Below, one piece after another: positions 1 through 6,479 of a stretch of DNA of 11,243 bases; the first letter of the stretch is position 1; each line of letters opens with the position of its first letter. Origin of the DNA: JBFHNV01 sp965365655 (GTDB taxonomy: Bacteria; Pseudomonadota; Gammaproteobacteria; HK1); the NCBI GenBank assembly GCA_965365655.1, contig CBDUCN010000154.1:1-11243 (forward strand), given 5' to 3'. Under the pieces are notes generated by a model, which ran no database searches, had not been told where the DNA came from, and worked only from the letters and a program-made list of their open reading frames with translations. The position numbers were made by a program, and so were the translations under genes.

Positions 1-1381
1 CGAGCTGGCGCAGCAGCTCGTCGCCCGCGACGTGGCCGCAGGTGTCGTTGATGACCTTGAACTGATCGAGGTCGAGATAGCACATCGCGTGCTCCGCGCC
101 CCCGGCCTCCGCCGACGCCAGCACGCGCTCGAGACGCCGCTCGAACTCTCGCCGGTTGATGAGCTCCGTCAGCGCGTCGTGACTCGCCTGCCAGGAGAGC
201 CGGCGCGAGAGGTCGTACGCCTCGGTGATGTCGGTGCCCGTGCCCCGGTAGCCGCGAAAGCCGCCGTCCTCGCCGAGCACCGGCGTTCCGCTGATGCGGG
301 CGTGGCGAAGGCTGCCGTCGCGCGCTTCGAAGCTCTGCTCGTGGTTCTTGAACGGCAGGCGCGCCGCGAGTACCGCCGCGAGGCCGCCGGCTCCTGCGCC
401 GGGCGCCGGCGCGTCGAGCCCGTCGCCCGAGCCGGGCAACAGGCTGGACGGTGCGCTCGCCGGATCCAGTCCGGTCTTCTCGAAGAAGCGGTCCGAGAGG
501 TACGTGAACCGCAGATCCATGTCGGTCTCCCAGAACCAGTCCGACGCCGATTCGGCGAAATCCCTGAACCGCTGCTCACGCTCGCGCACGGACTGCTCGG
601 CCGCGATCCGGGCCGTGATGTCGGTCACGATGGTCGACACGGCCACCGGCTCCCCCGCGGCCGAGCGCACCGCGCTCTTGTGGGAGATCACGTTGCGGCT
701 CACGCCGTCCCTGAAGGTGCGCACGGCCTCCCGGGACGCTTCCGCTCCGGACGCGATGATCGCGGCGTCGTCGGCCTGGATCTCGTCGGCCTGCTCACCG
801 GGAAAGAGATCGTGCGCGCTCTTTCCGATGAGCTGCGACGGATCCATGGCCATCCACCGCGCGTACGTCCGGTTCACGACCAGGAACCGGCCCTCGCGAT
901 CCTTGAGCGTGATGCCGGCCGGCGAGCTGTCGACGACGGAGCGGAAACGGTTCTCGGCCTCCTGCAGCACCGCTTCGGCCTGCTTGCGCTCGCTGATGTC
1001 CTGGATCATCGAGATGACCATCGCCGGCGCGCCGTCCGGCCCCGGCACCGACGTCAGCCAGACGTTCGTCCATACCGCCTGCCCGTCCTTGCGCAGGTAG
1101 CGCTTCTCGCGCCAGTAGCTCGCAACCTCGCCGGTCAGGAGCCGCTCGTTGTTCGCGATCGCCTCGTCGCGCTCGTCCGGAAGCGTCAGCTCCACCGAGG
1201 TCATCTGCAACAGCTCCTCGCGGCTGTAGCCGAGGATGTCGCAGAGCTTGTCGTTGACGCGGATCCAGCGCGAGCGCCACGGGTCGATGGCCCTGAGCCC
1301 GACCCCCATGCCGTACTGGTTGAAGCTGGCCTCGAACAGGCGCCGCGCGAGATCCGGTTCGAGATCGGAGTCGAATTCCAT
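1..1381 (-). CDS. Multi-PAS GGDEF-domain signalling protein (probable c-di-GMP enzyme), 3' end beyond window
   Basis: Likely cytoplasmic sensor that makes, and possibly also degrades, cyclic di-GMP. The visible 460 residues hold three PAS-like units. PAS1 is about residues 13-135 and ends in the PAC-type signature MIQDISERKQAE. PAS2 is about 143-262 and ends VTDITARIAAEQ. PAS3 is about 270-390, begins DWFWETD and ends GTDITEAYD. A GGDEF domain then starts at about 397 with SHDALTELINRREFE and continues through CYLDLDQFKVINDTCGH (434-450) and AGDELLRQL. The GGDEF signature itself and everything after it are outside the window. This style of sequence is common in GGDEF-EAL proteins, so a C-terminal EAL domain is likely but unseen. 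No signal peptide or membrane segment is visible. PAS3 carries an Ala/Gly/Pro-rich insert (about 311-336). The ATG at 1381 has no good Shine-Dalgarno sequence; an in-frame GTG at 1438 is an alternative. The VOC gene lies 111 bases upstream on the same strand. Confidence 0.92.
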   Translation of the reverse strand, partial: MEFDSDLEPDLARRLFEASFNQYGMGVGLRAIDPWRSRWIRVNDKLCDILGYSREELLQMTSVELTLPDERDEAIANNERLLTGEVASYWREKRYLRKDGQAVWTNVWLTSVPGPDGAPAMVISMIQDISERKQAEAVLQEAENRFRSVVDSSPAGITLKDREGRFLVVNRTYARWMAMDPSQLIGKSAHDLFPGEQADEIQADDAAIIASGAEASREAVRTFRDGVSRNVISHKSAVRSAAGEPVAVSTIVTDITARIAAEQSVREREQRFRDFAESASDWFWETDMDLRFTYLSDRFFEKTGLDPASAPSSLLPGSGDGLDAPAPGAGAGGLAAVLAARLPFKNHEQSFEARDGSLRHARISGTPVLGEDGGFRGYRGTGTDITEAYDLSRRLSWQASHDALTELINRREFERRLERVLASAEAGGAEHAMCYLDLDQFKVINDTCGHVAGDELLRQL

Positions 1382-1422
1382 GCAGATGCCGGGCCCGGGC
1401 GCTCGAAGAAGGCAGGGTTTCG

Positions 1423-1428
1423 ATTCTA
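1423..1428 (-). promoter_or_regulatory. Candidate -10 element for the PAS-GGDEF gene
   Basis: On the minus strand the hexamer TAGAAT (five of six matches to TATAAT) stands out in a GC-rich 111-base gap. It would start transcription about 35 bases before the ATG at 1381. The hexamer 17 bases upstream (GGAACC) is a poor -35. If real, this promoter makes the GTG at 1438 an unlikely start. Low confidence, because a single hexamer is weak evidence. Confidence 0.25.
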
Positions 1429-1492
1429 GACCGGGCACCGCGCCGGGTTCCGTGCGGGCGCGCGCCGTTTCACGCCGCCCGGAACGAACGCG

Positions 1493-2350
1493 TCAGCCCG
1501 CGAAGGCGTCGCGCCCGCGCACGTAGTCGACGTTGTTCTGGTCCGGGTTGCGGTTGAGCAGCGGGCGCCCGAACATCGGATGCACGAGGCTTCGCACCTC
1601 GTGCTCGATCTCGAACAGCGGCTCGCCGGAATCCGGATCGATGAGCATGTTGAAGCGATACTGGTCCTCGTTGGACTCCTCGCTGACGAGATCCCGCTCG
1701 GCGAGCCGGCGGTGCGGCCCGGAGAAGTCGGCGACGTAGATCGCGATGTGGTGGCCGTCGTAGCCGGGCAGGTCGCCGTCGCGCTCGCGGTACTCGATGG
1801 CCTGCTCGATGCCGATGCGCACCCGCGCGAGCGGCCCCTCGTTCCCGCGCGCGACCTCTGCCGGCGCGCCCACGACGTCGCGGTAGAAGCGCGCGATGCC
1901 GTCCGCGGCGCCGGGGGGCACGTCGAAGCGCACGTACGGCATGCCCAGCACCATCGGCCCGAAGCCGCCCGGCTCGTGCACGGTCAGCGCGTTGCCCCAC
2001 GGGCAGGTCACCTCCAGGCAGGCGCCGGCGCGCCGCCACGCGAGCTTCGAGCCCTCGAGCAGCGGCGCGACGCGCTCCAGGCGGCTCTCCAGCGCGTCCA
2101 GCGAGGGCACGACGATGCCGGTGCTGCCGCGCAGCACCTGGGCCTCGCCCACCGGCAGGTGGAACTGCTGGCGGCCGAGGTTGATCCACATGTTGCGCAT
2201 GCCGAAGTCGATGTAGGGGTCGCGGGTGAAGCCCATCCCGGAGACGTAGAACAGGTGTGCGAGGCGCTGGTCCGCCACCTTCACGTTGACGTGCTCCAGG
2301 GCCACGATGTTGCCCACGTCGCGGGCCGAGCGGTCGTACGCGGCGCTCAT
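1493..2350 (-). CDS. Two-domain VOC family protein (glyoxalase / extradiol dioxygenase fold)
   Basis: A 285-residue protein with two vicinal-oxygen-chelate modules. The N-terminal module is about residues 15-130, with IVALEHVNVKVAD at 15-27, QQFHLPVG at 61-68 and CPWGNALTVHEPGG at 116-129. The C-terminal module is about 136-250, with MPYVRFDVPPGAADGIARFY, then GYDGHHIAIYVAD (196-208) and EPLFEIEHE (243-251). H20, H64, H200/H201 and E247/E249 sit where VOC proteins place metal ligands, so a metal-dependent lyase, isomerase or dioxygenase is possible. The length fits two-module extradiol dioxygenases, but I cannot assign a substrate. The start at 2350 is firm: AGGAG (2358-2362) lies seven bases upstream on the minus strand. 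The gene is divergent from the aminotransferase, with a candidate promoter between them. The open frame extends upstream to 2875, but that part is antisense to the aminotransferase and is discarded. Confidence 0.92.
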   Translation of the reverse strand: MSAAYDRSARDVGNIVALEHVNVKVADQRLAHLFYVSGMGFTRDPYIDFGMRNMWINLGRQQFHLPVGEAQVLRGSTGIVVPSLDALESRLERVAPLLEGSKLAWRRAGACLEVTCPWGNALTVHEPGGFGPMVLGMPYVRFDVPPGAADGIARFYRDVVGAPAEVARGNEGPLARVRIGIEQAIEYRERDGDLPGYDGHHIAIYVADFSGPHRRLAERDLVSEESNEDQYRFNMLIDPDSGEPLFEIEHEVRSLVHPMFGRPLLNRNPDQNNVDYVRGRDAFAG

Positions 2351-2376
2351 GCGTCCTCTCCTCGCGGGGTTTGCCC

Positions 2377-2382
2377 TATTAT
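2377..2382 (+). promoter_or_regulatory. Candidate -10 element for the aminotransferase gene
   Basis: TATTAT (five of six matches to TATAAT) on the plus strand, in the divergent gap, would give a leader of about 60 bases before the ATG at 2451. No convincing -35 is seen 16-18 bases upstream. It overlaps the opposite-strand CATAAT, so one of the two may be a coincidence of the shared AT-rich patch. Confidence 0.2.
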
Positions 2383-2408
2383 GCGGCCCCGCCGCCGGGC
2401 GCGGGCAA
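2378..2408 (-). promoter_or_regulatory. Candidate sigma70 promoter for the VOC gene
   Basis: Reading the minus strand, TTGCCC (2408-2403; four of six matches to TTGACA) is followed after 19 bases by CATAAT (2383-2378; five of six matches to TATAAT). Transcription would begin near 2371, leaving a leader of about 20 bases that contains the strong ribosome binding site of the VOC gene. The spacer is longer than the ideal 17. The position, directly ahead of a divergent gene, supports it. Confidence 0.4.
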
Positions 2409-2450
2409 TCCCTGAGCGCGCGGCCCTGACCCTGTCGAGGACACTGCCGA

Positions 2451-3665
2451 ATGAGCGACGATTCCGACTTCCTTGCCCCGCGCATGAGCCGCTTCCGGCC
2501 GTCACCCAGCCAGCTCGCCGCGGTACGGGTGCGCGAGCTGCTCGCCGAGGGGCGCGACATCGTCAAGCTCACGACCGGCGAGCCGGACTTCCCGACGCCC
2601 GAGCACGCCAAGGAGGCGGCGATCCGCGTCATGCGCGAGGACGCGATCGCGTACACGCCGGTCAACGGAACCCTGGAGATGCGCAAGGCCGCGCAGCACA
2701 AGTTCCGCCGCGACAACGGGCTGGACTTCGCGCTGGACGAGATCACCGTAGGCGCCGGCACCAAGCAGATCCTGTTCAACGCGCTGATGGCGACGGTCTC
2801 CTCCGGCGACGAGGTGATCATCGCCGCGCCCTTCTGGACCTCGTACCCGGACATGGTGCGCCTGGCCGGCGGCACGCCGGTGATCGTGCGCTGCGGCCAG
2901 AACGCCGGCTACAAGCTGTCGGCCGCGCAGCTCGAGAGCGCGATCACGCCGAGGACGAAGTGGCTGCTGTTCAACTCTCCGAGCAACCCGACCGGAGCGA
3001 CCTACTCTGCCGAGGAGCTCGCGCCGCTGGCCGAGGTGCTGCTCGCGCACCCGCACGTGCACGTGCTCACCGACGACGTCTACGAGCACCTGGTCTTCGA
3101 CGGCCGGAGCTTCGCGACCTTCGCGCAGGTCGAGCCGCGGCTCGCCGGGCGCACCGTGACCTGCAACGGCGTGTCCAAGGCCTACTCCATGACCGGCTGG
3201 CGGGTGGGCTTCGCCGGCGGGCCGAAGCACCTCGTCGCGGCGATGTCGAAGATGCAGTCGCAGAGCAGCGCGGGCGTCAGCGCGGTGTCGCAGGCGGCCG
3301 CCGCCGCGGCGCTGACCGGCCCGCTGGATCTCGTTCTCGAGCGGACCGCAAACCTGCAGCGCCGCCGCGACATGCTGTTCGAGCGCCTCGGCCGCATCCC
3401 GGGCCTCGCGTGCGACCGCCCGGAAGGCGCGATGTACATCTACTGCTCGTGCGCGGGCGTCATCGGCAAGCGCACGCCCGGGGGCAAGCTCATCGAGACC
3501 GACACCGACTTCGCGAGCTACCTCGTCGAGGACGCGGGCGTCGCGGTGGTGCAGGGCGAGGCCTACGGCTTCTCGCCGGCGTTCCGTGCGAGCTTCGTCG
3601 CGTCGGAGCGGGATCTCGCGCGCGGCGGCGATCGCATCGAGGAGGCGTGCCGGGCGCTCACGTGA
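2451..3665 (+). CDS. Class I/II PLP-dependent aminotransferase (AspC-like, subgroup Ib type)
   Basis: A 404-residue cytoplasmic fold-type I aminotransferase that moves an amino group between an amino acid and a 2-oxo acid using pyridoxal phosphate. Visible landmarks are the N-terminal substrate loop TTGEPDFPTP (41-50), the cofactor phosphate loop GAGTKQ (101-106), and NSPSNPTG (175-182) with N179. DDVYEH (208-213) has D208 for the pyridine nitrogen and Y211. SKAYSMTGWRVGF (242-254) has the Schiff-base lysine K243. FSPAFRASF (374-382) has R379, expected to bind the substrate carboxylate. The length is normal for bacterial aspartate/aromatic aminotransferases of this subgroup. The exact amino donor (aspartate, aromatic or other) cannot be read from the sequence. 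The ATG has GAGG ten bases upstream. The MFS gene follows after 76 bases in the same direction and could be cotranscribed. Confidence 0.96.
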   Translation: MSDDSDFLAPRMSRFRPSPSQLAAVRVRELLAEGRDIVKLTTGEPDFPTPEHAKEAAIRVMREDAIAYTPVNGTLEMRKAAQHKFRRDNGLDFALDEITVGAGTKQILFNALMATVSSGDEVIIAAPFWTSYPDMVRLAGGTPVIVRCGQNAGYKLSAAQLESAITPRTKWLLFNSPSNPTGATYSAEELAPLAEVLLAHPHVHVLTDDVYEHLVFDGRSFATFAQVEPRLAGRTVTCNGVSKAYSMTGWRVGFAGGPKHLVAAMSKMQSQSSAGVSAVSQAAAAAALTGPLDLVLERTANLQRRRDMLFERLGRIPGLACDRPEGAMYIYCSCAGVIGKRTPGGKLIETDTDFASYLVEDAGVAVVQGEAYGFSPAFRASFVASERDLARGGDRIEEACRALT

Positions 3666-3741
3666 CGCACCCGCGCACGGCCCGCGGGCCCGCGGACGGG
3701 CCACCGCGCCCGCGGCCCCGTCAGCGGCGGGCCCTCGCCGG

Positions 3742-4905
3742 ATGAACCTGCGCCTCGCGCTGCTCGTGCAGGTGTTCAACCACACCTGCTTCAAGGGCAG
3801 CAAGGTGCTGCTCACGCTGTTCGCGCTGCACCTCGGGGCCACGCCCTTCGCGGCCGGCGTGCTCTTCTCGATGTACTCGGTGCTGCCCGCGCTCGTGTCG
3901 GTGCTCGCCGGCCAGCTCTCCGATCGCGTCGGCTACCGCACGCCGATGCTGATCGGATCGCTGGGCATGTTCGCCGGCATGCTGCTGCCGTGGCTCGCGC
4001 CGGGGCTCGTCGCGCTGTTCCTCTCCGCGACCCTGATCGGCGGCTGCTACATCTTCTACAGCGTGGCCGTGCAGCACCTCGTCGGCTCCCTCGCCAGCGG
4101 CGCCTCGAGGACCCGCAACTACAGCCTGTACAGCCTGTGCGTCGGCCTGACCTCGCTGCTCGGGCCGGTGCTGGTGGGCTTCAGCATCGAGGGCGTGGGC
4201 CATGCGAGGAGCTACCTGCTGATGGCCGCGCTGCCGGTGGTCGCGGCCGCGCTGCTCGCTCTCTTCGCACGCAGCCCGCCGCGCCCGGCCGCCGCCGCGC
4301 GGCACGGGGCGCCGCGCCGGGTCCGCGACCTGCTCCGCCTGGTGCCGCTCCGCAAGGCGCTGATCACCGGCGGGATCCTCGAGACGGGCAGCGAGCTCGG
4401 CAACTTCCTGCTGCCGGTGTACGCCGAGTCCATCGGTCTCGCACCGTCGCGCATCGGGCTCGTGGTCGGCGCCCTCGCGGCTGCACTGATGCTGGTGCGC
4501 GCACTGCTGCCGGTGCTGGTGCGCTTCGCGAGCGAGGAGGCGGTGCTCGGACACTCGATGCTGCTCGCGGGGGCCGCCTGCGTGTGCGTGCCCTTCGCCG
4601 ACGGCTTCCCGGCCCTGCTCGCCGGCGCGTTCGCGATGGGGCTGGGGATAGGCTGCGGCGCCCCGCTGTCGATGGTGCTGGTCTACAACCGCACGCCGGA
4701 CGGGCGCTCCGGCGAGGCAATGGGTCTGCGGCACACGGTGAACAAGGCCACCGAGGGCGTGGTGCCGATCGTGTTCGGCTCGATCAGCACCGCGTTCGGC
4801 ATGCTGCCGGTGTTCGCCGCGGTGGCCGGGCTGCTCGCGCTGGGCGGGGTGCCGCTGCTGCGCGAGCGTCCCCTGCCGGGGACGGAGGGCGGCCCGGCGC
4901 GGTGA
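3742..4905 (+). CDS. MFS transporter
   Basis: A 387-residue inner-membrane protein with about twelve hydrophobic segments, the usual size for the major facilitator superfamily. The loop between segments 2 and 3 carries the MFS signature GQLSDRVGYRTPML (57-70). A Pro/Ala/Arg-rich cytoplasmic linker (about 178-200) separates the two six-helix halves. The second half contains RTPDGRSGEAMGLRHTVNK (317-335), like the corresponding loop of many drug- or metabolite-efflux MFS proteins. The substrate is unknown. The start was set at the ATG at 3742, because the frame further upstream encodes an Arg/Ala/Pro-rich stretch overlapping the aminotransferase and the membrane protein begins right after this Met. 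No clear Shine-Dalgarno is visible. It probably follows the aminotransferase in one transcript; a role in exporting a related metabolite is only a guess from position. Confidence 0.94.
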   Translation: MNLRLALLVQVFNHTCFKGSKVLLTLFALHLGATPFAAGVLFSMYSVLPALVSVLAGQLSDRVGYRTPMLIGSLGMFAGMLLPWLAPGLVALFLSATLIGGCYIFYSVAVQHLVGSLASGASRTRNYSLYSLCVGLTSLLGPVLVGFSIEGVGHARSYLLMAALPVVAAALLALFARSPPRPAAAARHGAPRRVRDLLRLVPLRKALITGGILETGSELGNFLLPVYAESIGLAPSRIGLVVGALAAALMLVRALLPVLVRFASEEAVLGHSMLLAGAACVCVPFADGFPALLAGAFAMGLGIGCGAPLSMVLVYNRTPDGRSGEAMGLRHTVNKATEGVVPIVFGSISTAFGMLPVFAAVAGLLALGGVPLLRERPLPGTEGGPAR

Positions 4906-5029
4906 GACGGCATCAAGTCGGCGTCCGGACGGCCGATACCGTCCTTGGCCGGCCGATCCGCGCAGCCGCCGCGCATCGCGCCGGGCGCCACGAAGCGCGC
5001 CGTCCCGCCGCACCCGGTGTTGCACCGGC

Positions 5030-5058
5030 GCGACACCGATCCGGCGGGCGACTACACT
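5030..5058 (+). promoter_or_regulatory. Candidate sigma70 promoter for the glycosyltransferase cassette
   Basis: GCGACA (5030-5035; four of six matches to TTGACA) and TACACT (5053-5058; four of six matches to TATAAT) are separated by the ideal 17 bases. Transcription would begin near 5065 and give a long leader of about 285 bases before the GTG at 5351. A second, poorer candidate is CTGACA (5217-5222) with GATGTT (5240-5245). There is no experimental support. Confidence 0.3.
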
Positions 5059-5195
5059 TCGCGGCGGGTGACGGAGTCCCGCGGAGAACGAGATCCATGC
5101 AAGGAGGCACCACGTTGCGGCCGCGACCACGAGCACCGGAACGCCGGCCGGCGCCCTCCCGAGGGGCCGACCCGCGGCGCGGGCGCCGCGCGTCC

Positions 5196-5217
5196 GGCGG
5201 TGATTCCGTGAACCGCC
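5196..5217. repeat. Short inverted repeat, possible operator or leader hairpin
   Basis: GGCGGT (5196-5201) and its perfect complement ACCGCC (5212-5217) flank ten bases. The right arm touches the CTGACA -35-like hexamer. It could be an operator-like dyad or a leader stem-loop. Six-base arms of G and C arise often by chance at this composition. Confidence 0.2.
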
Positions 5218-5350
5218 TGACAGAATCGCCCGCCGCGGTGATGTTCCCATACGGCGTTGCGGGACGGCCCGCGCCGCGGACCCGCAGCGACGGCCCGGCG
5301 CTTCCGTGCCCGCGCCGCACCGCGTCCCCGCACCGCCGCGAGAACCCGTC

Positions 5351-6040
5351 GTGAAGCTCAGCGTCGTCGTCCCCTGCTTCAATGAGCGCCACACCGTCGA
5401 GGCGCTGCTCGCGGCGGTCATCCGCGCCCCCGTCGAGGACAAGGAGATCATCGTCGTCGACGACTGCTCGACGGACGGCACCCGCGAGCTGCTGAAGGAC
5501 AGCCTCGCCGGGATGGTCGACCAGCTGCTGTTCCACGACCGCAACCAGGGCAAGGGCGCGGCGCTGCGCACCGGGATCCGCGCCGCCACCGGCGACATCG
5601 TGCTGATCCAGGACGCCGACCTCGAATACGATCCGGATCAGTATCCGGAGCTGATCAAGCCGATCCTCGAGGACCAGGCGGACGTGGTCTTCGGCTCGCG
5701 CTTCATGGGCTCCGCGCCGCGGCGCGTGCTGTACTTCTGGCACCGCGTCGGCAACGGCTTCCTGACGCTGCTGTCGAACGTCATGACGAACCTGAACCTC
5801 ACGGACATGGAGACCTGCTACAAGGTGTTCCGCCGCGAGATCATCCAGGCGATGACCATCGAGGAGAACCGCTTCGGCTTCGAGCCCGAGATCACGGCCA
5901 AGGTGGCCAAGTCCGGCTGCCGGGTCTACGAGGTCGGCATCTCGTACTACGGGCGCACCTATGCCGAGGGGAAGAAGATCGGCTGGCGCGACGGCGTGCG
6001 GGCGATCGTGTGCATCGTGAAGTACAACCTGTTCCGATGA
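5351..6040 (+). CDS. Family 2 glycosyltransferase, short DPM1/GtrB-like (polyprenyl-phosphate sugar synthase)
   Basis: A 229-residue GT-A fold enzyme that probably transfers a sugar from a nucleotide sugar to polyprenyl phosphate on the cytoplasmic face of the inner membrane. It opens with [16 protein letters not shown] (2-17). It then shows [12 protein letters not shown] (33-44), [12 protein letters not shown] (65-76), the metal-binding QDADLEYDP (87-95; D88 and D90) and VVFGSRF (112-118). [14 protein letters not shown] (149-162), [14 protein letters not shown] (173-186) and [18 protein letters not shown] (198-215) match the DPM1/GtrB type. Unlike classical GtrB (about 310 residues with two C-terminal membrane helices), it stops after the catalytic domain. 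GTG at 5351 is chosen because the fold begins at the next residue; an upstream in-frame GTG (5306) would add a Pro-rich tail. Its TGA overlaps the GtrA start, suggesting translational coupling. Sugar identity is unknown. Confidence 0.94.
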   Translation: MKLSVVVPCFNERHTVEALLAAVIRAPVEDKEIIVVDDCSTDGTRELLKDSLAGMVDQLLFHDRNQGKGAALRTGIRAATGDIVLIQDADLEYDPDQYPELIKPILEDQADVVFGSRFMGSAPRRVLYFWHRVGNGFLTLLSNVMTNLNLTDMETCYKVFRREIIQAMTIEENRFGFEPEITAKVAKSGCRVYEVGISYYGRTYAEGKKIGWRDGVRAIVCIVKYNLFR

Positions 6041-6462
6041 TCCGCCGACTGCTCCAGCGAAGCGTCGTGCGCTACTTCCTGGTCGGCGGGATCTCGGCCG
6101 GCGTCGACTTCGTGTTCTTCACGCTGTTCGCGTACGTGCTCGACTACCCCTATCTCGTCGTCGGCGCACTCGGGGCGACCCTCGCGACGATGGTGAACTA
6201 CCTGTTGAGCGTGCGCTTCGTGTTCTCGAGCGGCGTACGCTTCTCGCGCCACGCGGAGATCGCGGCCGTCTACGCGGTCAGCGCCATCGGCATCGGCGTC
6301 AACCAGCTCGCGCTGTACGTGCTCGTCGACGGGCTCATGGTGCACCTGCTGGCGAGCAAGATCCTGGCCACCAGCGTGACCTTCGCGTGGAACTACGGCG
6401 CGCGCCGCTTCTACGTGTTCGCGCCCGCGCGCGAGCGCGTGGACCAGGGCGCGGAAGCCTGA
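6037..6462 (+). CDS. GtrA family small membrane protein (putative lipid-linked sugar flippase)
   Basis: A 141-residue protein with four hydrophobic segments (about residues 13-34, 39-58, 74-98 and 102-121). This is the normal size and topology for GtrA/DPMS family proteins. Family landmarks are the N-terminal [15 protein letters not shown] (11-25), [10 protein letters not shown] (54-63) after segment 2, and the C-terminal [11 protein letters not shown] (118-128), where relatives have an N-x-(R/K)-R-x-(W/F)-x-F pattern. GtrA proteins are thought to help move polyprenyl-phosphate sugars across the inner membrane. The ATG at 6037 overlaps the stop of the glycosyltransferase (ATGA), the same arrangement in which gtrA- and gtrB-like genes are often found. 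The tail after residue 128 is short and charged. The methyltransferase begins 17 bases after the stop. Confidence 0.95.
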   Translation: MIRRLLQRSVVRYFLVGGISAGVDFVFFTLFAYVLDYPYLVVGALGATLATMVNYLLSVRFVFSSGVRFSRHAEIAAVYAVSAIGIGVNQLALYVLVDGLMVHLLASKILATSVTFAWNYGARRFYVFAPARERVDQGAEA

Positions 6463-6479
6463 ACCGCACGGCGGTGTCC

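Larger units (their letters stand above)
4906..5350 (+). other. 445-base gene-free region upstream of the glycosyltransferase cassette
   Basis: No recognisable protein or RNA gene is seen on either strand. It holds a candidate promoter (5030-5058), a strong isolated Shine-Dalgarno AAGGAGG (5101-5107) seven bases before a TTG (5115), and an inverted repeat at 5196-5217. A GC-rich hairpin of up to 8 bp per arm (5173-5180 with 5183-5190) has no following T run. A plus-strand frame from ATG 5097 (or TTG 5115) ends at 5354, sharing GTGA with the start of the glycosyltransferase. Its product would be an Arg/Pro-rich 85 residues using CGA, CCA and GCA codons unlike the neighbours, so I do not call it a gene. 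Confidence 0.5.

Noticed and set aside
32..1429. A 465-residue plus-strand open frame opposite the PAS-GGDEF gene
   Set aside because: The minus strand gives unmistakable PAS and GGDEF motifs through the whole stretch; the plus product has no recognisable fold.
3679..3690. The palindrome GGCCCGCGGGCC between the aminotransferase and MFS genes
   Set aside because: Twelve-base GC palindromes are frequent at this composition, and it lacks a loop and a T run.
1580..3745. A 721-residue plus-strand frame across the VOC gene and the aminotransferase
   Set aside because: It runs antisense to the VOC gene and out of frame through the aminotransferase, with Arg/Ala-rich sequence and no motif.
5155..5190. 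GC-rich stem-loops as a terminator after the MFS gene
   Set aside because: The arms are short, the loops are two bases or so, there is no T run, and they lie about 250 bases beyond the MFS stop.
5097..5354. An 85-residue Arg/Pro-rich frame upstream of the GT2 as a protein gene
   Set aside because: Composition and codon choice differ from all real genes here and no fold is suggested; kept only as a possible leader in the findings.
3721..5598. A 625-residue minus-strand open frame opposite the MFS gene
   Set aside because: His/Arg/Gln/Ala-rich composition with no domain; it mirrors the codon pattern of the MFS transporter and GT2 on the plus strand, a usual artefact of high GC.
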